From a virus: a DNA stretch of 61,501 bases. The stretch covers positions 1 through 61,501 of IMG/VR virus record IMGVR_UViG_3300028007_000002; one strand, given 5' to 3'. The notes below the pieces were generated by a model, which worked only from the letters and a program-made list of their open reading frames with translations, made no database searches and was not told the origin of the DNA. Shown here in pieces: positions 39,071 through 47,004 of this stretch. A program made the translations under genes and the position numbers. Position 1 is the stretch's first letter. Each line of letters starts with the position of its first letter.

Positions 39071-39873
39071 TCGAGACGCTCCACGGCAAGATCGCGCTGA
39101 GTAGCCAGGTCGAGGGCCCAGGCCACCAACCGAGGATCCCGCTCCATCCCGAAACACCGCAGGCCGATCGACTCAGCGGCAATCAGGCTAGTGCCCGCTC
39201 CGAGATAGGGATCAAGGATGTCCCCCTCACGGTGAGTGTTCTGGATCAGGCAACGGATCCAGTCCTCGGGTTTCTGGTGGGCGTGGATCGCGCGGGCATG
39301 AAACGCCGGGAGCTGCTCGACGTAGAGATCGCTGAGCACATGGCCCGGTGTCTCGTGGCGCGAGGGATATTTCGCGGGATCACCGTAGCGTCCGAAATCA
39401 CGGTAGTCCTCTCGCTGCCCGTACCAAAAACAGAGCTTCATCCGCTGCAACGGCCGCCCCGAGCGCGGCCAGGAGGCGACGCAGTCCCAGACAAAGATCC
39501 AGGCCGGGGCACCGAACAAACGGATCGTGTCACCCGCCCACCGCCCATCGCAAAACGCCAGAATGGTCCGCCATTCCCCGGCGGGCGGGGTCAAACCGGC
39601 CTCCCAAGGAGGATCGAATATCAGCGTGGACGGACACGCATCTCCCAGCAGCCTGGCGACCTGGTGCGGAGCTGTACTGTCACCACACAGCACCCGGTGC
39701 TGGCCGATCCGCCAAACCTGGCCAGGCTCCACCTGCCAGCGCGCTTGAGCGAGGGTGAGAGCGAGATCGCGTCGCGTCTGGGTCTGCGTATTCAGGCGAA
39801 TAATCCCACCTCCGGGAAGCGGGTGAGGAATTGCTGCCAAAGATCGGGATAGTGCAGCTTCAGGTAAGCCCAC
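39067..39873 (-). CDS. DNA methyltransferase (N6-adenine/N4-cytosine, class beta order)
   Basis: A protein of up to 268 residues. Motif IV, FDPPWEAG, precedes motif I, DILDPYLGAGTSLIAAESIG, the order of class beta enzymes; ERDPRLVAWAL follows. The N-terminal WRIGQHRVLCGDS is a common lead-in of phage and plasmid methyltransferases. It probably methylates DNA; the target is unknown and no partner restriction enzyme is seen. It lies inside the CRISPR operon between cysH-like and cas6 genes. The start is unsure: the given one overlaps cysH by 82 bases, and an ATT after GGTGGG near 39801 would remove most of that overlap. Confidence 0.85.
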   Translation of the reverse strand: MGLPEAALSRSLAAIPHPLPGGGIIRLNTQTQTRRDLALTLAQARWQVEPGQVWRIGQHRVLCGDSTAPHQVARLLGDACPSTLIFDPPWEAGLTPPAGEWRTILAFCDGRWAGDTIRLFGAPAWIFVWDCVASWPRSGRPLQRMKLCFWYGQREDYRDFGRYGDPAKYPSRHETPGHVLSDLYVEQLPAFHARAIHAHQKPEDWIRCLIQNTHREGDILDPYLGAGTSLIAAESIGLRCFGMERDPRLVAWALDLATQRDLAVERLE

Positions 39874-40544
39874 CGGCCGTGACGCCGGTTCGTCTCACCG
39901 GCCCAATAGCTGATCCGCCGGTCGCGCGCCGGGCGATCGCCCATCACGTCATAGGCTCGGTTGTAATCCACGTTACGACTGACCAGGTAGGCCCAGATAT
40001 CGTCATGGGTCCAGCGGCCGACCGGCAACGCCTCCCGGATGCCCTCCCGCTGGTTGAAAAACAGCAGGCCCCGCGTTCGGACCAACATCCGGCGGCCGGG
40101 GGATTCGTCGCCACGCAACCCCAATACCACGGCATCGTAGTAGCGCTCTGCCAGCAACCGGCGCACGGGCTCATAGACGGTGCCCCACATCGTCGCGTCC
40201 TCGACGCCCGGTGCATCCGGCCCGCCGGCCGCGGCGAGGATGTCCAAGAAGGGCCGGCAAGGAAACTTCTCGACCGGTCGCCCGGCGGCGATTAGGACAT
40301 CGAGTCGGGCGCGTGATTCGGGGAAGGCGCAGTCGGCATCGAAGTAGATCGCCGGAACCGTGGGCGCCTGCCGCCAGACCAGATCCAGAACGACTTCCGA
40401 ATCCTTCCCGGTCGAGTACCCCACGTAGGGATTCCGGGTATCAGTCAATACCCGCTCAATAACCGCGTTCGCCTCGTCGAGCCGGCGCGCAAAGGCCCGC
40501 GTCCGAGCGTGGGCCAGAAAGCCGGCTCGTTCCAACGGCGTCAT
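39792..40544 (-). CDS. CysH-like PP-loop enzyme (PAPS reductase family)
   Basis: A 250-residue protein. The PP-loop is YVGYSTGKDSEVVLDL near residue 35; IYFDADCAFPES and LGLRGDESPGRR are further family motifs. The Cys of the classic sulphate-assimilating CysH C-terminus (ECGLH) is missing, so simple PAPS reduction is unlikely; ATP pyrophosphatase-type chemistry on a nucleic acid or nucleotide is possible. CysH-like genes are the known companion of type IV-B CRISPR systems, with unknown role. The ATG at 40544 is chosen for its ATGA overlap with the glycosyltransferase gene. Confidence 0.85.
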   Translation of the reverse strand: MTPLERAGFLAHARTRAFARRLDEANAVIERVLTDTRNPYVGYSTGKDSEVVLDLVWRQAPTVPAIYFDADCAFPESRARLDVLIAAGRPVEKFPCRPFLDILAAAGGPDAPGVEDATMWGTVYEPVRRLLAERYYDAVVLGLRGDESPGRRMLVRTRGLLFFNQREGIREALPVGRWTHDDIWAYLVSRNVDYNRAYDVMGDRPARDRRISYWAGETNRRHGRWAYLKLHYPDLWQQFLTRFPEVGLFA

Positions 40545-41155
40545 GACGCGGCCGGGCTCCAGGTCTTCGCCTGTCGCACGTACTGCCCGTAGAGCAGGGG
40601 CGGACAACCAATGACGCTGGGCAGGTCGAGGCGATGCTGGACCAGACTCGGTGACGTCTGCCAGATCGATTCTGACTGGTGGGCCAGAAAGTCTGCCAAG
40701 AGCACGTCCGACCAGTGACGATGTTCAGCGAGATGCGGCTGAATCCACTCGACGAGCCGGTCGGCCAGGTCTCGGGTCAGCGCCACCGCCTGGTCATTAC
40801 AAAATTGGCCGGCCGGCTGCTGCCACCAACGATCACCACGCGCCAGGGCGTCCGCGACCGATCGGCGCTGGGAGTAGAAGCTGACGGCCCGCGCTCCGAG
40901 GTCCTGAGCTTCTCGGAGTCGTGCCACGGCACGGGCCGGGAAATCGTCGCAGAGCAGGATGTCGTCCTGAAGGACTCCCACCCAGGCGGCGCCGGTCTCG
41001 ACGCCAGCCTGCCAGGCCCGCAGCATGGTGACGCGGTTTCCTGCGTGGTCAGTGTCCTCGATGACCCGCAGGCTGGGGATTTGCGCCCGGAGGAACTCGA
41101 CCGACCCGCACCGCTCCGGGACGGCCATCATGACCCAGGCGCACGGGAGGCTCAT
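40541..41155 (-). CDS. Glycosyltransferase-like protein
   Basis: A 204-residue protein. The N-terminal SLPCAWVMMAVPERCGSVE and central AAWVGVLQDDILLCDDFPAR match small phage glycosyltransferase-fold (GT-A) proteins, in which QDDI takes the place of the metal-binding DxD. Substrate unknown; DNA-base or protein glycosylation is possible. It lies inside the type IV operon, coupled on both sides by ATGA overlaps, which I do not know from described type IV loci. Confidence 0.7.
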   Translation of the reverse strand: MSLPCAWVMMAVPERCGSVEFLRAQIPSLRVIEDTDHAGNRVTMLRAWQAGVETGAAWVGVLQDDILLCDDFPARAVARLREAQDLGARAVSFYSQRRSVADALARGDRWWQQPAGQFCNDQAVALTRDLADRLVEWIQPHLAEHRHWSDVLLADFLAHQSESIWQTSPSLVQHRLDLPSVIGCPPLLYGQYVRQAKTWSPAAS

Positions 41156-41904
41156 CTGTCAACCTCCTGCCAGTCTGGGGGCAGCAGGCAGGGGTGATGC
41201 CAGTCGGTCTTCCACACCGGTGGAGTCCAACCACGCGGGGCGATGGCCGCCCCATCCGGGATCGAGGGCATCTCGGAGAGGGCGCCAATGGGCACCGGCC
41301 GCGATCGGAGGATGATCGCTTTGGCCTCTTCGAGTGACATGTTGAGCATCGTTTCGACCTGCCAGTGTCGGACCAAACCCCGGCCGATAGACGCCGCTTT
41401 GCTCACGTGCGTCAGGCGGCGAATCAGATCCATGGCTGTCTCGCGATGCCCGATTGCCAGAGCGGCCAGTGATTTTGTGGCGATCAATGGGATCGCAGTG
41501 CGTCTCTCGGCCCAACGCCCGGTGGAGGTTTGCGCGTTGGGCCGCTCGCAGAGCCAGACCCGGTCGCGTGGGTGGCGTTTGTGCGTGTATTCGATGAAGG
41601 GGTGGAATTTCCCGACCGGCCGCAGATCGCTGGTGGCCCAGAGCGGCAGCCCCTCCGGCGATTGCCAGATCAATTCGATGGGGAGGGGGAAAATTAACCC
41701 CTCGGGCGGAAATTCCGGTTCGACCGGCAACGAGAGTTTGAGCCCCAAGGCCAGCCGCGTATCGAGAGGCACGGCCGGCCCATCGAAGCCCCGCACGTAG
41801 GGGGTTTCCAACGTGCAACTCACGAAAAACGGTTCTTTTGGGAGATCGGCGTACTCCCAGGCTCGCGCTTCGAGGCCGGGGACGATCGCGGCTATCGGGC
41901 GCAT
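41152..41904 (-). CDS. csf3: Type IV Cas5-like protein Csf3
   Basis: A 250-residue protein. The second half has the Csf3 pattern: KSLAALAIGHRETAMDLIRR and LTHVSKAASIGRGLVRHWQV, the glycine-containing loop of the Cas5 group, which holds the 5' crRNA handle. N-terminal FVSCTLETPYVRGFDG is the RAMP-type first strand and loop. The ATG at 41904 overlaps csf2 by 13 bases and has GGAG just upstream; a longer frame from 42069 would lie inside csf2. ATGA overlap with the glycosyltransferase. Confidence 0.85.
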   Translation of the reverse strand: MRPIAAIVPGLEARAWEYADLPKEPFFVSCTLETPYVRGFDGPAVPLDTRLALGLKLSLPVEPEFPPEGLIFPLPIELIWQSPEGLPLWATSDLRPVGKFHPFIEYTHKRHPRDRVWLCERPNAQTSTGRWAERRTAIPLIATKSLAALAIGHRETAMDLIRRLTHVSKAASIGRGLVRHWQVETMLNMSLEEAKAIILRSRPVPIGALSEMPSIPDGAAIAPRGWTPPVWKTDWHHPCLLPPDWQEVDR

Positions 41905-42908
41905 AGCTCCAGACTCGTGCCGAAAGTCCCATCCAACAGTCCCGCTCGCATCTGGTCTTTGTTGCGGGCCAGGTGGGCCAGATAGGGCTCGCTGTCGGGA
42001 AGGTCGGTGCAGAGGATCTGCATCAGGCCACGCCCCTGCCGGCTGCTCCCGCCAAAATAGCGATCCCATTTCTCGATCGCCTTGGCCAGCGCGGCGACCG
42101 TGACGGGGGACGTCTGCTGATCGAGGGTGAACCGCACGACGAATTTCACCCCCGAGGCGAGCGCCTCGTAGCTGTAGAGCATCTGGTTTCCGGATGATTC
42201 CGCGCCGGTCCCGCGGGTTCGGGTCTCTTCGTACAGGCAGTTGCGGATCCGTAGTCGGCGGGCTTCTTCCAGCAGGTCTTGCCCGAGAAACTGGCTGGCT
42301 GGCTGGAGGTAGGAAAAGTGCTGAAGGGTCCCGAGGTACTCCTGAGTGATCGGGAATATGTTGACCTTGAGGCGGCCGGCCGGCAGCATGAAGCGATCGA
42401 CCGAACCACCCAGGAGGTCAATGCTGGGATACCTGCTGCGAACCAATCGCCCCAGGGAATCCCGGCTGGTTGGCGCGATTTTACCTGCCGCGATTGCGCC
42501 GCCCGAGTAGAGCAGGTTCAGGGTCGCCTGCGACAATTGGCCTTCTTGGGCATAGAGCAGATCGGTTGCCGGTGAAAGCGCCGCCTGGACGCCGGCCGGC
42601 AAGGCGCCCCCTGCAAGGTCCAGCGTCTCGATCAGGTGATCGGCAAGGGGCCGACGAACTGCAACGGCCCGGAAGGCATTCTCGGAGAGCGTGGGGTAGC
42701 GCGGCGGATCCGTCCGGGTTGCATCGGTTTGGTCGGCCAACGGACGCCGCAGGAATAACGTTTTGTTCGTGCTGGTGTTGAGGCCGACCACGGTGTCACC
42801 GTGAACGATCGGCGACAGGTTTTGCAGGATCAGGTGGTAGCGCAGGCCGTAGGGTTCGGCGATGAGAATGCGCGACTGGCTCGGGGCCATCATCAGGGTG
42901 GCGGTCAT
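41892..42908 (-). CDS. csf2: Type IV Cas7-like protein Csf2
   Basis: A 338-residue backbone subunit. It begins with a RAMP-type strand (YHLILQNLSPIVHGD), and the centre has LSENAFRAVAVRRPLADHLI and NLLYSGGAI, which are typical of Csf2. The C-terminal QTSPVTVAALAKAIEKWDRY and FGGSSRQGRGLM complete the fold. It would polymerise along RNA. GGAGGAAACCG stands before the ATG. Confidence 0.88.
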   Translation of the reverse strand: MTATLMMAPSQSRILIAEPYGLRYHLILQNLSPIVHGDTVVGLNTSTNKTLFLRRPLADQTDATRTDPPRYPTLSENAFRAVAVRRPLADHLIETLDLAGGALPAGVQAALSPATDLLYAQEGQLSQATLNLLYSGGAIAAGKIAPTSRDSLGRLVRSRYPSIDLLGGSVDRFMLPAGRLKVNIFPITQEYLGTLQHFSYLQPASQFLGQDLLEEARRLRIRNCLYEETRTRGTGAESSGNQMLYSYEALASGVKFVVRFTLDQQTSPVTVAALAKAIEKWDRYFGGSSRQGRGLMQILCTDLPDSEPYLAHLARNKDQMRAGLLDGTFGTSLELCAR

Positions 42909-42941
42909 CGGTTTCCTCCGGTCGGCGTCATCAGTGCAGTC

Positions 42942-43358
42942 TCAAGCGAGGATTTGTGATGGCTCAGGCTGGGCGCCACGTTTGCGGTGATGCTGCTGGC
43001 GAGCAATTTGGACGAGGCTGGCCGATCGCTGGATGATCGTTTGGATTGCCTCCGCCCCATTCGGTTGACTCCAGAGCTTAATCAGGGGACCGTCTGCCGT
43101 CAGAGGAGGGCAGGGCCATCCCATTGCTTGGAGCAATCGTGACCAGAACTCCATCAAGGTGTCTGACTGATTGGCGCATTCGTACGCCTTCTCGCTGAGT
43201 GATTCATACCGCCCGACGCCCGACAGCAGACCGAAGCTCCCCGGACTGTAGATGTCCAAAGCGATCGTGAGGATATCGACAGCGAGGCGTTGCCCAGGGG
43301 TGGCCTGAGCCATCAACTCGTCGATCGCCGCGTAGAGTTCCGCGTTGGGATCATTCAC
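42942..43358 (-). CDS. cas11: Type IV small subunit, Cas11-like
   Basis: A 138-residue all-helical protein between csf1 and csf2, the place of Cas11 in type IV-B operons. The GTG at 43358 has GAGAGGAG upstream and overlaps the csf1 stop. Sequence alone (LYAAIDELMAQATPGQRLAV, AEAIQTIIQRSASLVQIARQ) is not diagnostic; the assignment rests on order, size and helical nature. Confidence 0.7.
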   Translation of the reverse strand: MNDPNAELYAAIDELMAQATPGQRLAVDILTIALDIYSPGSFGLLSGVGRYESLSEKAYECANQSDTLMEFWSRLLQAMGWPCPPLTADGPLIKLWSQPNGAEAIQTIIQRSASLVQIARQQHHRKRGAQPEPSQILA

Positions 43359-44040
43359 TGGCTGTCTCCTCTCGGGATGTGGCAATCAAGGCTGGCAGAA
43401 AGGCCGGATCTCGGCGGAGCCCCCTCAGGTCACTTTCGAGGGCGTAGGCAATAGCGGGTGCCTTCTCAAACGACTTGTGGCGGCCGAGATCCCTGGCGAT
43501 CGTGCGTTTGCTGAAGCCCAGTGCCAACGCTTCACCAATCGTCTGTCCAATGTCGAGCGCTCGGCGGGCAGAGAAACTGACCCAGAACCCGGCGTTGTAT
43601 TCCGGCGTGTTGAGGAAAAGCCCAAAGGCGCCGGCCGTCGAGACGTGCGTCTTGGTCCAAAGGCGTGGCTTCGGATCGGTGGTGAGGACGCCGGTCGTGG
43701 GGGTGAGGAGATCGGCGTCCGCAACGCGCTGAAACATCTCAGACCATTGAGGACGATGGGGTTGGGCAGGATCGGCCTTGATCAGGGGCCAGAATAGGTT
43801 ATTGCCGAGCGCCAGAACGGCCCGGTTCTTCTGTTTGGGCTGCGTATACATCCACGCGCAGGCCGGGCAACTCTGCGTCGTTACCTTCGGATCGCCTAGC
43901 GGGTGGCTCGCCCGCTCCGTAACCACGATGTGGCAGGTGCCGCATTTACCGGGACTTGGCTCCAGCGGCCACTCGGCCGCTGGGCATCCCGCCGCCCGCC
44001 AGATCAGCCAAGAGCTCGCGAGGTGGTAGTTTGCGTCCAT
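43351..44040 (-). CDS. csf1: Type IV signature protein Csf1
   Basis: A 229-residue protein with the Csf1 zinc finger near residues 32-62 (KCGTC, then SCPACAWMY) and LALGNNLFWPLIKADP. A helical C-terminal half follows. Csf1 is the large-subunit-like component of type IV complexes. The ATG at 44040 gives the natural start; an upstream frame from 44076 runs through the promoter. First gene of the nine-gene operon. Confidence 0.85.
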   Translation of the reverse strand: MDANYHLASSWLIWRAAGCPAAEWPLEPSPGKCGTCHIVVTERASHPLGDPKVTTQSCPACAWMYTQPKQKNRAVLALGNNLFWPLIKADPAQPHRPQWSEMFQRVADADLLTPTTGVLTTDPKPRLWTKTHVSTAGAFGLFLNTPEYNAGFWVSFSARRALDIGQTIGEALALGFSKRTIARDLGRHKSFEKAPAIAYALESDLRGLRRDPAFLPALIATSREETASE

Positions 44041-44047
44041 GCTCAAA

Positions 44048-44076
44048 ACAATAATCACTCTAGAGCAATTAATCAA
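44048..44076 (-). promoter_or_regulatory. Putative promoter of the type IV operon
   Basis: On the minus strand, TTGATT (44076-44071), 17-base spacer, TATTGT (44053-44048), in a distinctly AT-rich gap. Transcription would start about at the csf1 ATG, so the message may be leaderless. TAGAG/CTCTA in the spacer forms a short palindrome. Confidence 0.45.
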
Positions 44077-44144
44077 TCCCTTTGTCGGGGTAACAATCTA
44101 ACATAGCCATTCGGCCGCGACGACGAAGAACCCGCGTTCTGGTT

Positions 44145-45893
44145 CTAAGCAGTTGGCTGAACAGAGGTGATATCCTGCCGGACGTACCAATACTCACCGA
44201 CCCGAATGGCCTTCAGCCGGCCTTCGGTGACCCTCCGCCAGAGGCGGCCATACCCGATGCCCGTCTGGCGGGCGAGCTCTGGTAGGCTCAGCAGACGGTA
44301 CTGTGTGCTCAGTCGGAACGAATCAATGTGATTGCAGTCATTGCGGTAATACGAAGTGTCCGCAATACCAGTGGAGCTTTCACCGGCCGGCCGCCTAAAT
44401 CGGTAGCGCGGGTTCAAATGGTACTCGCCGCGCCGACTGGGTTCCACGATCACCTTCTCGACCAGCAACTCCATGAGCATCCGCTTGGTCTCCGGCGTGG
44501 CCTTGTCAGCCTTCCCCTGCAACGCGGCGAGGAGTTCAGCCACCCCGCGGATTCGTGCCTTCTCCTCCTCTCGCTGAGCCCGCGCGTTCTCCAAGACCAG
44601 TTTGCGGCCGGCCAGATCATCCCGCTCCCGAGCTGAGGCGATCAGTTGCGCCTCCCCCTCAGCCTCTGAGATGAGCCCCTTCCTAATCAGCGAAATGACA
44701 CGGGAGCGCTCAGCCTCCACCCGCTGGAGTGCCCGGCTCAGGGCATCAAGCTCGGCCTCTCCTTCCGCGCCGGTCAGGTCATTGACCTGCGTCATCAGTT
44801 TCGCGACCAAGTCGCCTGGCCGATCAATCCAGTCCCGAATGTCCGACCAGACGACGTCCTCGACGAGTTCCACCCGGACATCGGGATTCGGACAGCGGTA
44901 CTGACCACACCGGTAGTAGGCGATGTGATTCTGGTTCGTCTGAGTCAGGCCAGAGTACCGCCGACCACAGATACCGCAATCAATCAGGCCGCGCAGGAGG
45001 TACAGCCGCTTGGCGTTCCTTGATGACATTTTCCAGTTCAGCGGGCGCAATTCCTGGGCTCGATCCCACGTCGCCCGATCGAGGATCGCTGGGACCTCCT
45101 GAGTAATGGTCTGTTTGCTCTTACTCTGGCGGCCGATGCGGCGCTCGCCCATATACGTCGGGTTCTTCAACATCATGAGGACCCGTGTGTGATCCCAGTG
45201 GTCTACGAGCTTGATCCGCTTGCTAGTGATCCCTCGCCGGGTGCTTTGTGTCGCCACTCCCAATGCATTCAGCCGCTCAGCGATGGCATAGGCGCTGAGC
45301 CGCTCTTCGTTGTACCAACGGAAGATCTGCCGAACGATCTCCGCCTCTTCTTCATCAATGACTAACTTCTGATCAAGGACCCGATAACCGAGGGGAGCCC
45401 GACCTCCTGTCCAGTATCCCTCCCGGGCCTTTCGCCGACGGCCAAGGCTGGAGCGCTGGACGATAGAGTCGCGCTCATAGGCGGCCACCATGGCCAAGAT
45501 GCCCATGACGAACTCGCCGAAAGGATTGCTCGTGTCAAAGGGTTCCGTGAGGCTCCGAAATGCAACGCCGCAGCGTTTGAGTGCATCGTGGGCCGACAGG
45601 ATAATCATGCCCGTTCGGCCGATGCGGTCCAGTCGGTAGACGACCACCTGCTCGAACTGGCCCGCCTTGGCATCGGCGAGGATGCGGGCGCCGGCCGGCC
45701 TCTGCTCGATGGGAATCGTGCCGGGAACGCCGTCGTCGAGGTATGTCCCGACGATCGTCATCCCGAGTGCAGGGCAGATCGCATTGGCCGCTTCGATCTG
45801 GTTCTGGATCGACTCACGTTCGATCTGATCTTCGGACGAGACGCGGGCATAGAGAGCCACCCGCGGGGATGCGGGTGGTGATACACTGGACAC
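44145..45893 (-). CDS. Large serine recombinase with C-terminal excisionase-like domain
   Basis: A 582-residue protein. Residues 10-150: resolvase catalytic domain with YARVSSEDQ (nucleophilic Ser), VYRLDRIGR and AYERDSIVQRSS. Residues 170-290: recombinase domain (GRAPLGYRVLDQKLVIDEEE, NPTYMGERRIG). Zinc ribbon: LIDCGICGRRY then YRCGQYRCP. Coiled coil near 390-460. Unusual C-terminus: residues 530-580 (LSLPELARQTGIGYGRLWRR, GRLKAIRVGEYWYV) are a MerR/HTH_17-type excisionase-like DNA-binding domain. It may integrate the phage, and its own fused domain may control direction. AGGAGG lies seven bases before the GTG start. Confidence 0.9.
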   Translation of the reverse strand: MSSVSPPASPRVALYARVSSEDQIERESIQNQIEAANAICPALGMTIVGTYLDDGVPGTIPIEQRPAGARILADAKAGQFEQVVVYRLDRIGRTGMIILSAHDALKRCGVAFRSLTEPFDTSNPFGEFVMGILAMVAAYERDSIVQRSSLGRRRKAREGYWTGGRAPLGYRVLDQKLVIDEEEAEIVRQIFRWYNEERLSAYAIAERLNALGVATQSTRRGITSKRIKLVDHWDHTRVLMMLKNPTYMGERRIGRQSKSKQTITQEVPAILDRATWDRAQELRPLNWKMSSRNAKRLYLLRGLIDCGICGRRYSGLTQTNQNHIAYYRCGQYRCPNPDVRVELVEDVVWSDIRDWIDRPGDLVAKLMTQVNDLTGAEGEAELDALSRALQRVEAERSRVISLIRKGLISEAEGEAQLIASARERDDLAGRKLVLENARAQREEEKARIRGVAELLAALQGKADKATPETKRMLMELLVEKVIVEPSRRGEYHLNPRYRFRRPAGESSTGIADTSYYRNDCNHIDSFRLSTQYRLLSLPELARQTGIGYGRLWRRVTEGRLKAIRVGEYWYVRQDITSVQPTA

Positions 45894-45917
45894 GCAGGCC
45901 TCCTGATCAGGTCTGCC

Positions 45918-45956
45918 GCCCCGGCGTGAGTGCGAGTCAGCCGGGGCACTTTTTTC
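45918..45956 (+). terminator. Forward-oriented hairpin with T-tract, 5' of the serine recombinase
   Basis: GCCCCGGC (45918-45925), 14-base loop, GCCGGGGC (45940-45947), then ACTTTTTT. It is a good terminator for + strand transcripts, but no + strand gene ends here. It may block antisense transcription through the recombinase gene's promoter region or mark an attachment site; the loop GTGAGTGCGAGTCA shows no symmetry. Confidence 0.55.
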
Positions 45957-46024
45957 TATAGTGTCGGGAGTCCCGATCGGCGCCCTAAAGCTGCGGCTGA
46001 GGAGCGTTCCCTTACCTCCTCTGA

Positions 46025-46210
46025 CTACCAGATCCGGATTCCGAACAGGCTGGCCCGCACCCCTCGCCGCCCCACTGTCACCCGATTATTCCTGCCGCCG
46101 GCGGTCACCGAGACGCTCTTCTTGTTCACGTTGAGTCGGACATTTTTCCGGACCTTCTTGGACGTTGGACGCGATGGCTTCTTGGATTCCTCGAAAAGCC
46201 AGCCGAACAT
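46025..46210 (-). CDS. Small basic protein (DUF4236-like)
   Basis: A 61-residue protein with GAGGAGGGAG before the ATG. It has VRLNVNKKSVSVTAGGRNNR and VTVGRRGVRASLFGIR, strand-turn repeats typical of the DUF4236 group of small proteins with unknown function. Basic overall. Confidence 0.5.
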   Translation of the reverse strand: MFGWLFEESKKPSRPTSKKVRKNVRLNVNKKSVSVTAGGRNNRVTVGRRGVRASLFGIRIW

Positions 46211-46221
46211 GATCTCCCTCC

Positions 46222-46968
46222 TCAGCACGCGCCCCATAGACCGGCCCCATTCGCCCGAGCCTCGGCTTGTGCCGTGCGATAGAGCCCCTGCCGTTGATAG
46301 GCTATGCGGAACGTGTATTCCCGCGCCTGCCCCTCCCGGATCATCCATTCACCGACGTCCCACCAGCCGAAACTCGGGTCTTCATGCCAGAGATAGCGCA
46401 GTAGTCGGCCATAGGCGTCCCGATCGTCCTGCGTGAAATCCCTCTCGATCCAGACCCATTCGCCCTGCACCCAGTTCTGGAGAGTCGCCGCGGACTCGAG
46501 CGCGTAGCATTGCCGGGGACTGAGTTCCGGCGTGTTGATGCCAACAATCCGCACCCGCTCGGTAGCCCCTGACGGATAGAGCGACACGTCAACCGTGTCG
46601 CCGTCGATGACGCGCGTCACCATCGCCCAGCCATCAGGGACAGATGCGGCAGCGGCCGGCCTTGGTGTCGCAGTTGCGGCCGGTCGGGGAGTCGCCGTGG
46701 CAGCCGGCTGGGCCGGTTGAGAGGGCGAGCTCGACCGATTGACCGGAGTCGGATCGCAGGGGCATCGATTGGACTCGCACGCGATGCCGTCTCGGTCGGC
46801 ATCAAGGTTGGCCAGCCCCACCGGGTCAGCGCGATAGGCAGCCTGCGCTGCTGCTTGGCTTGAGAACGACGAACAGGTGACACGCTGGGCGTCGACGACT
46901 TGGGATGGGCTATAGACCGGCATCAGGACGATGGCCAGCGTGAAAAGGGCAATGATGAGTCGGCGCAT
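46222..46968 (-). CDS. Secreted thermonuclease with Excalibur domain
   Basis: A 248-residue protein. Residues 1-28: signal peptide (RRLIIALFTLAIVLMPVYS). Residues 33-72: Excalibur calcium-binding domain ending in NLDADRDGIACES. Residues 78-105: linker with repeated PAATATPRPAA. Residues 112-245: staphylococcal nuclease fold with VIDGDTVDV, RIVGINTPEL, DRDAYGRLLRYLW and YRTAQAEARANGAGLW. It would digest extracellular DNA or RNA and probably serves the lysogen (a moron gene), for example as nutrient or competitor-DNA scavenger or against superinfecting DNA. The start at 46968 has GAGGAA seven bases upstream. Confidence 0.88.
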   Translation of the reverse strand: MRRLIIALFTLAIVLMPVYSPSQVVDAQRVTCSSFSSQAAAQAAYRADPVGLANLDADRDGIACESNRCPCDPTPVNRSSSPSQPAQPAATATPRPAATATPRPAAAASVPDGWAMVTRVIDGDTVDVSLYPSGATERVRIVGINTPELSPRQCYALESAATLQNWVQGEWVWIERDFTQDDRDAYGRLLRYLWHEDPSFGWWDVGEWMIREGQAREYTFRIAYQRQGLYRTAQAEARANGAGLWGAC

Positions 46969-47004
46969 GATGTTCTTCCTCATGGTTGATGGGGTACTGG
47001 GTAC

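Noticed and set aside
38309-39157. Longer version of the cas6 frame from 39157
   Set aside because: The extra N-terminal residues lie inside the methyltransferase gene; the ATG at 39070 forms an ATGA overlap and begins with the expected strand.
37570-44145. CRISPR repeat-spacer array beside the Cas genes
   Set aside because: No regularly spaced repeats of 25-40 bases in the gaps next to or within the operon; the gaps are too short for an array. Searching the rest of the window by eye gave none.
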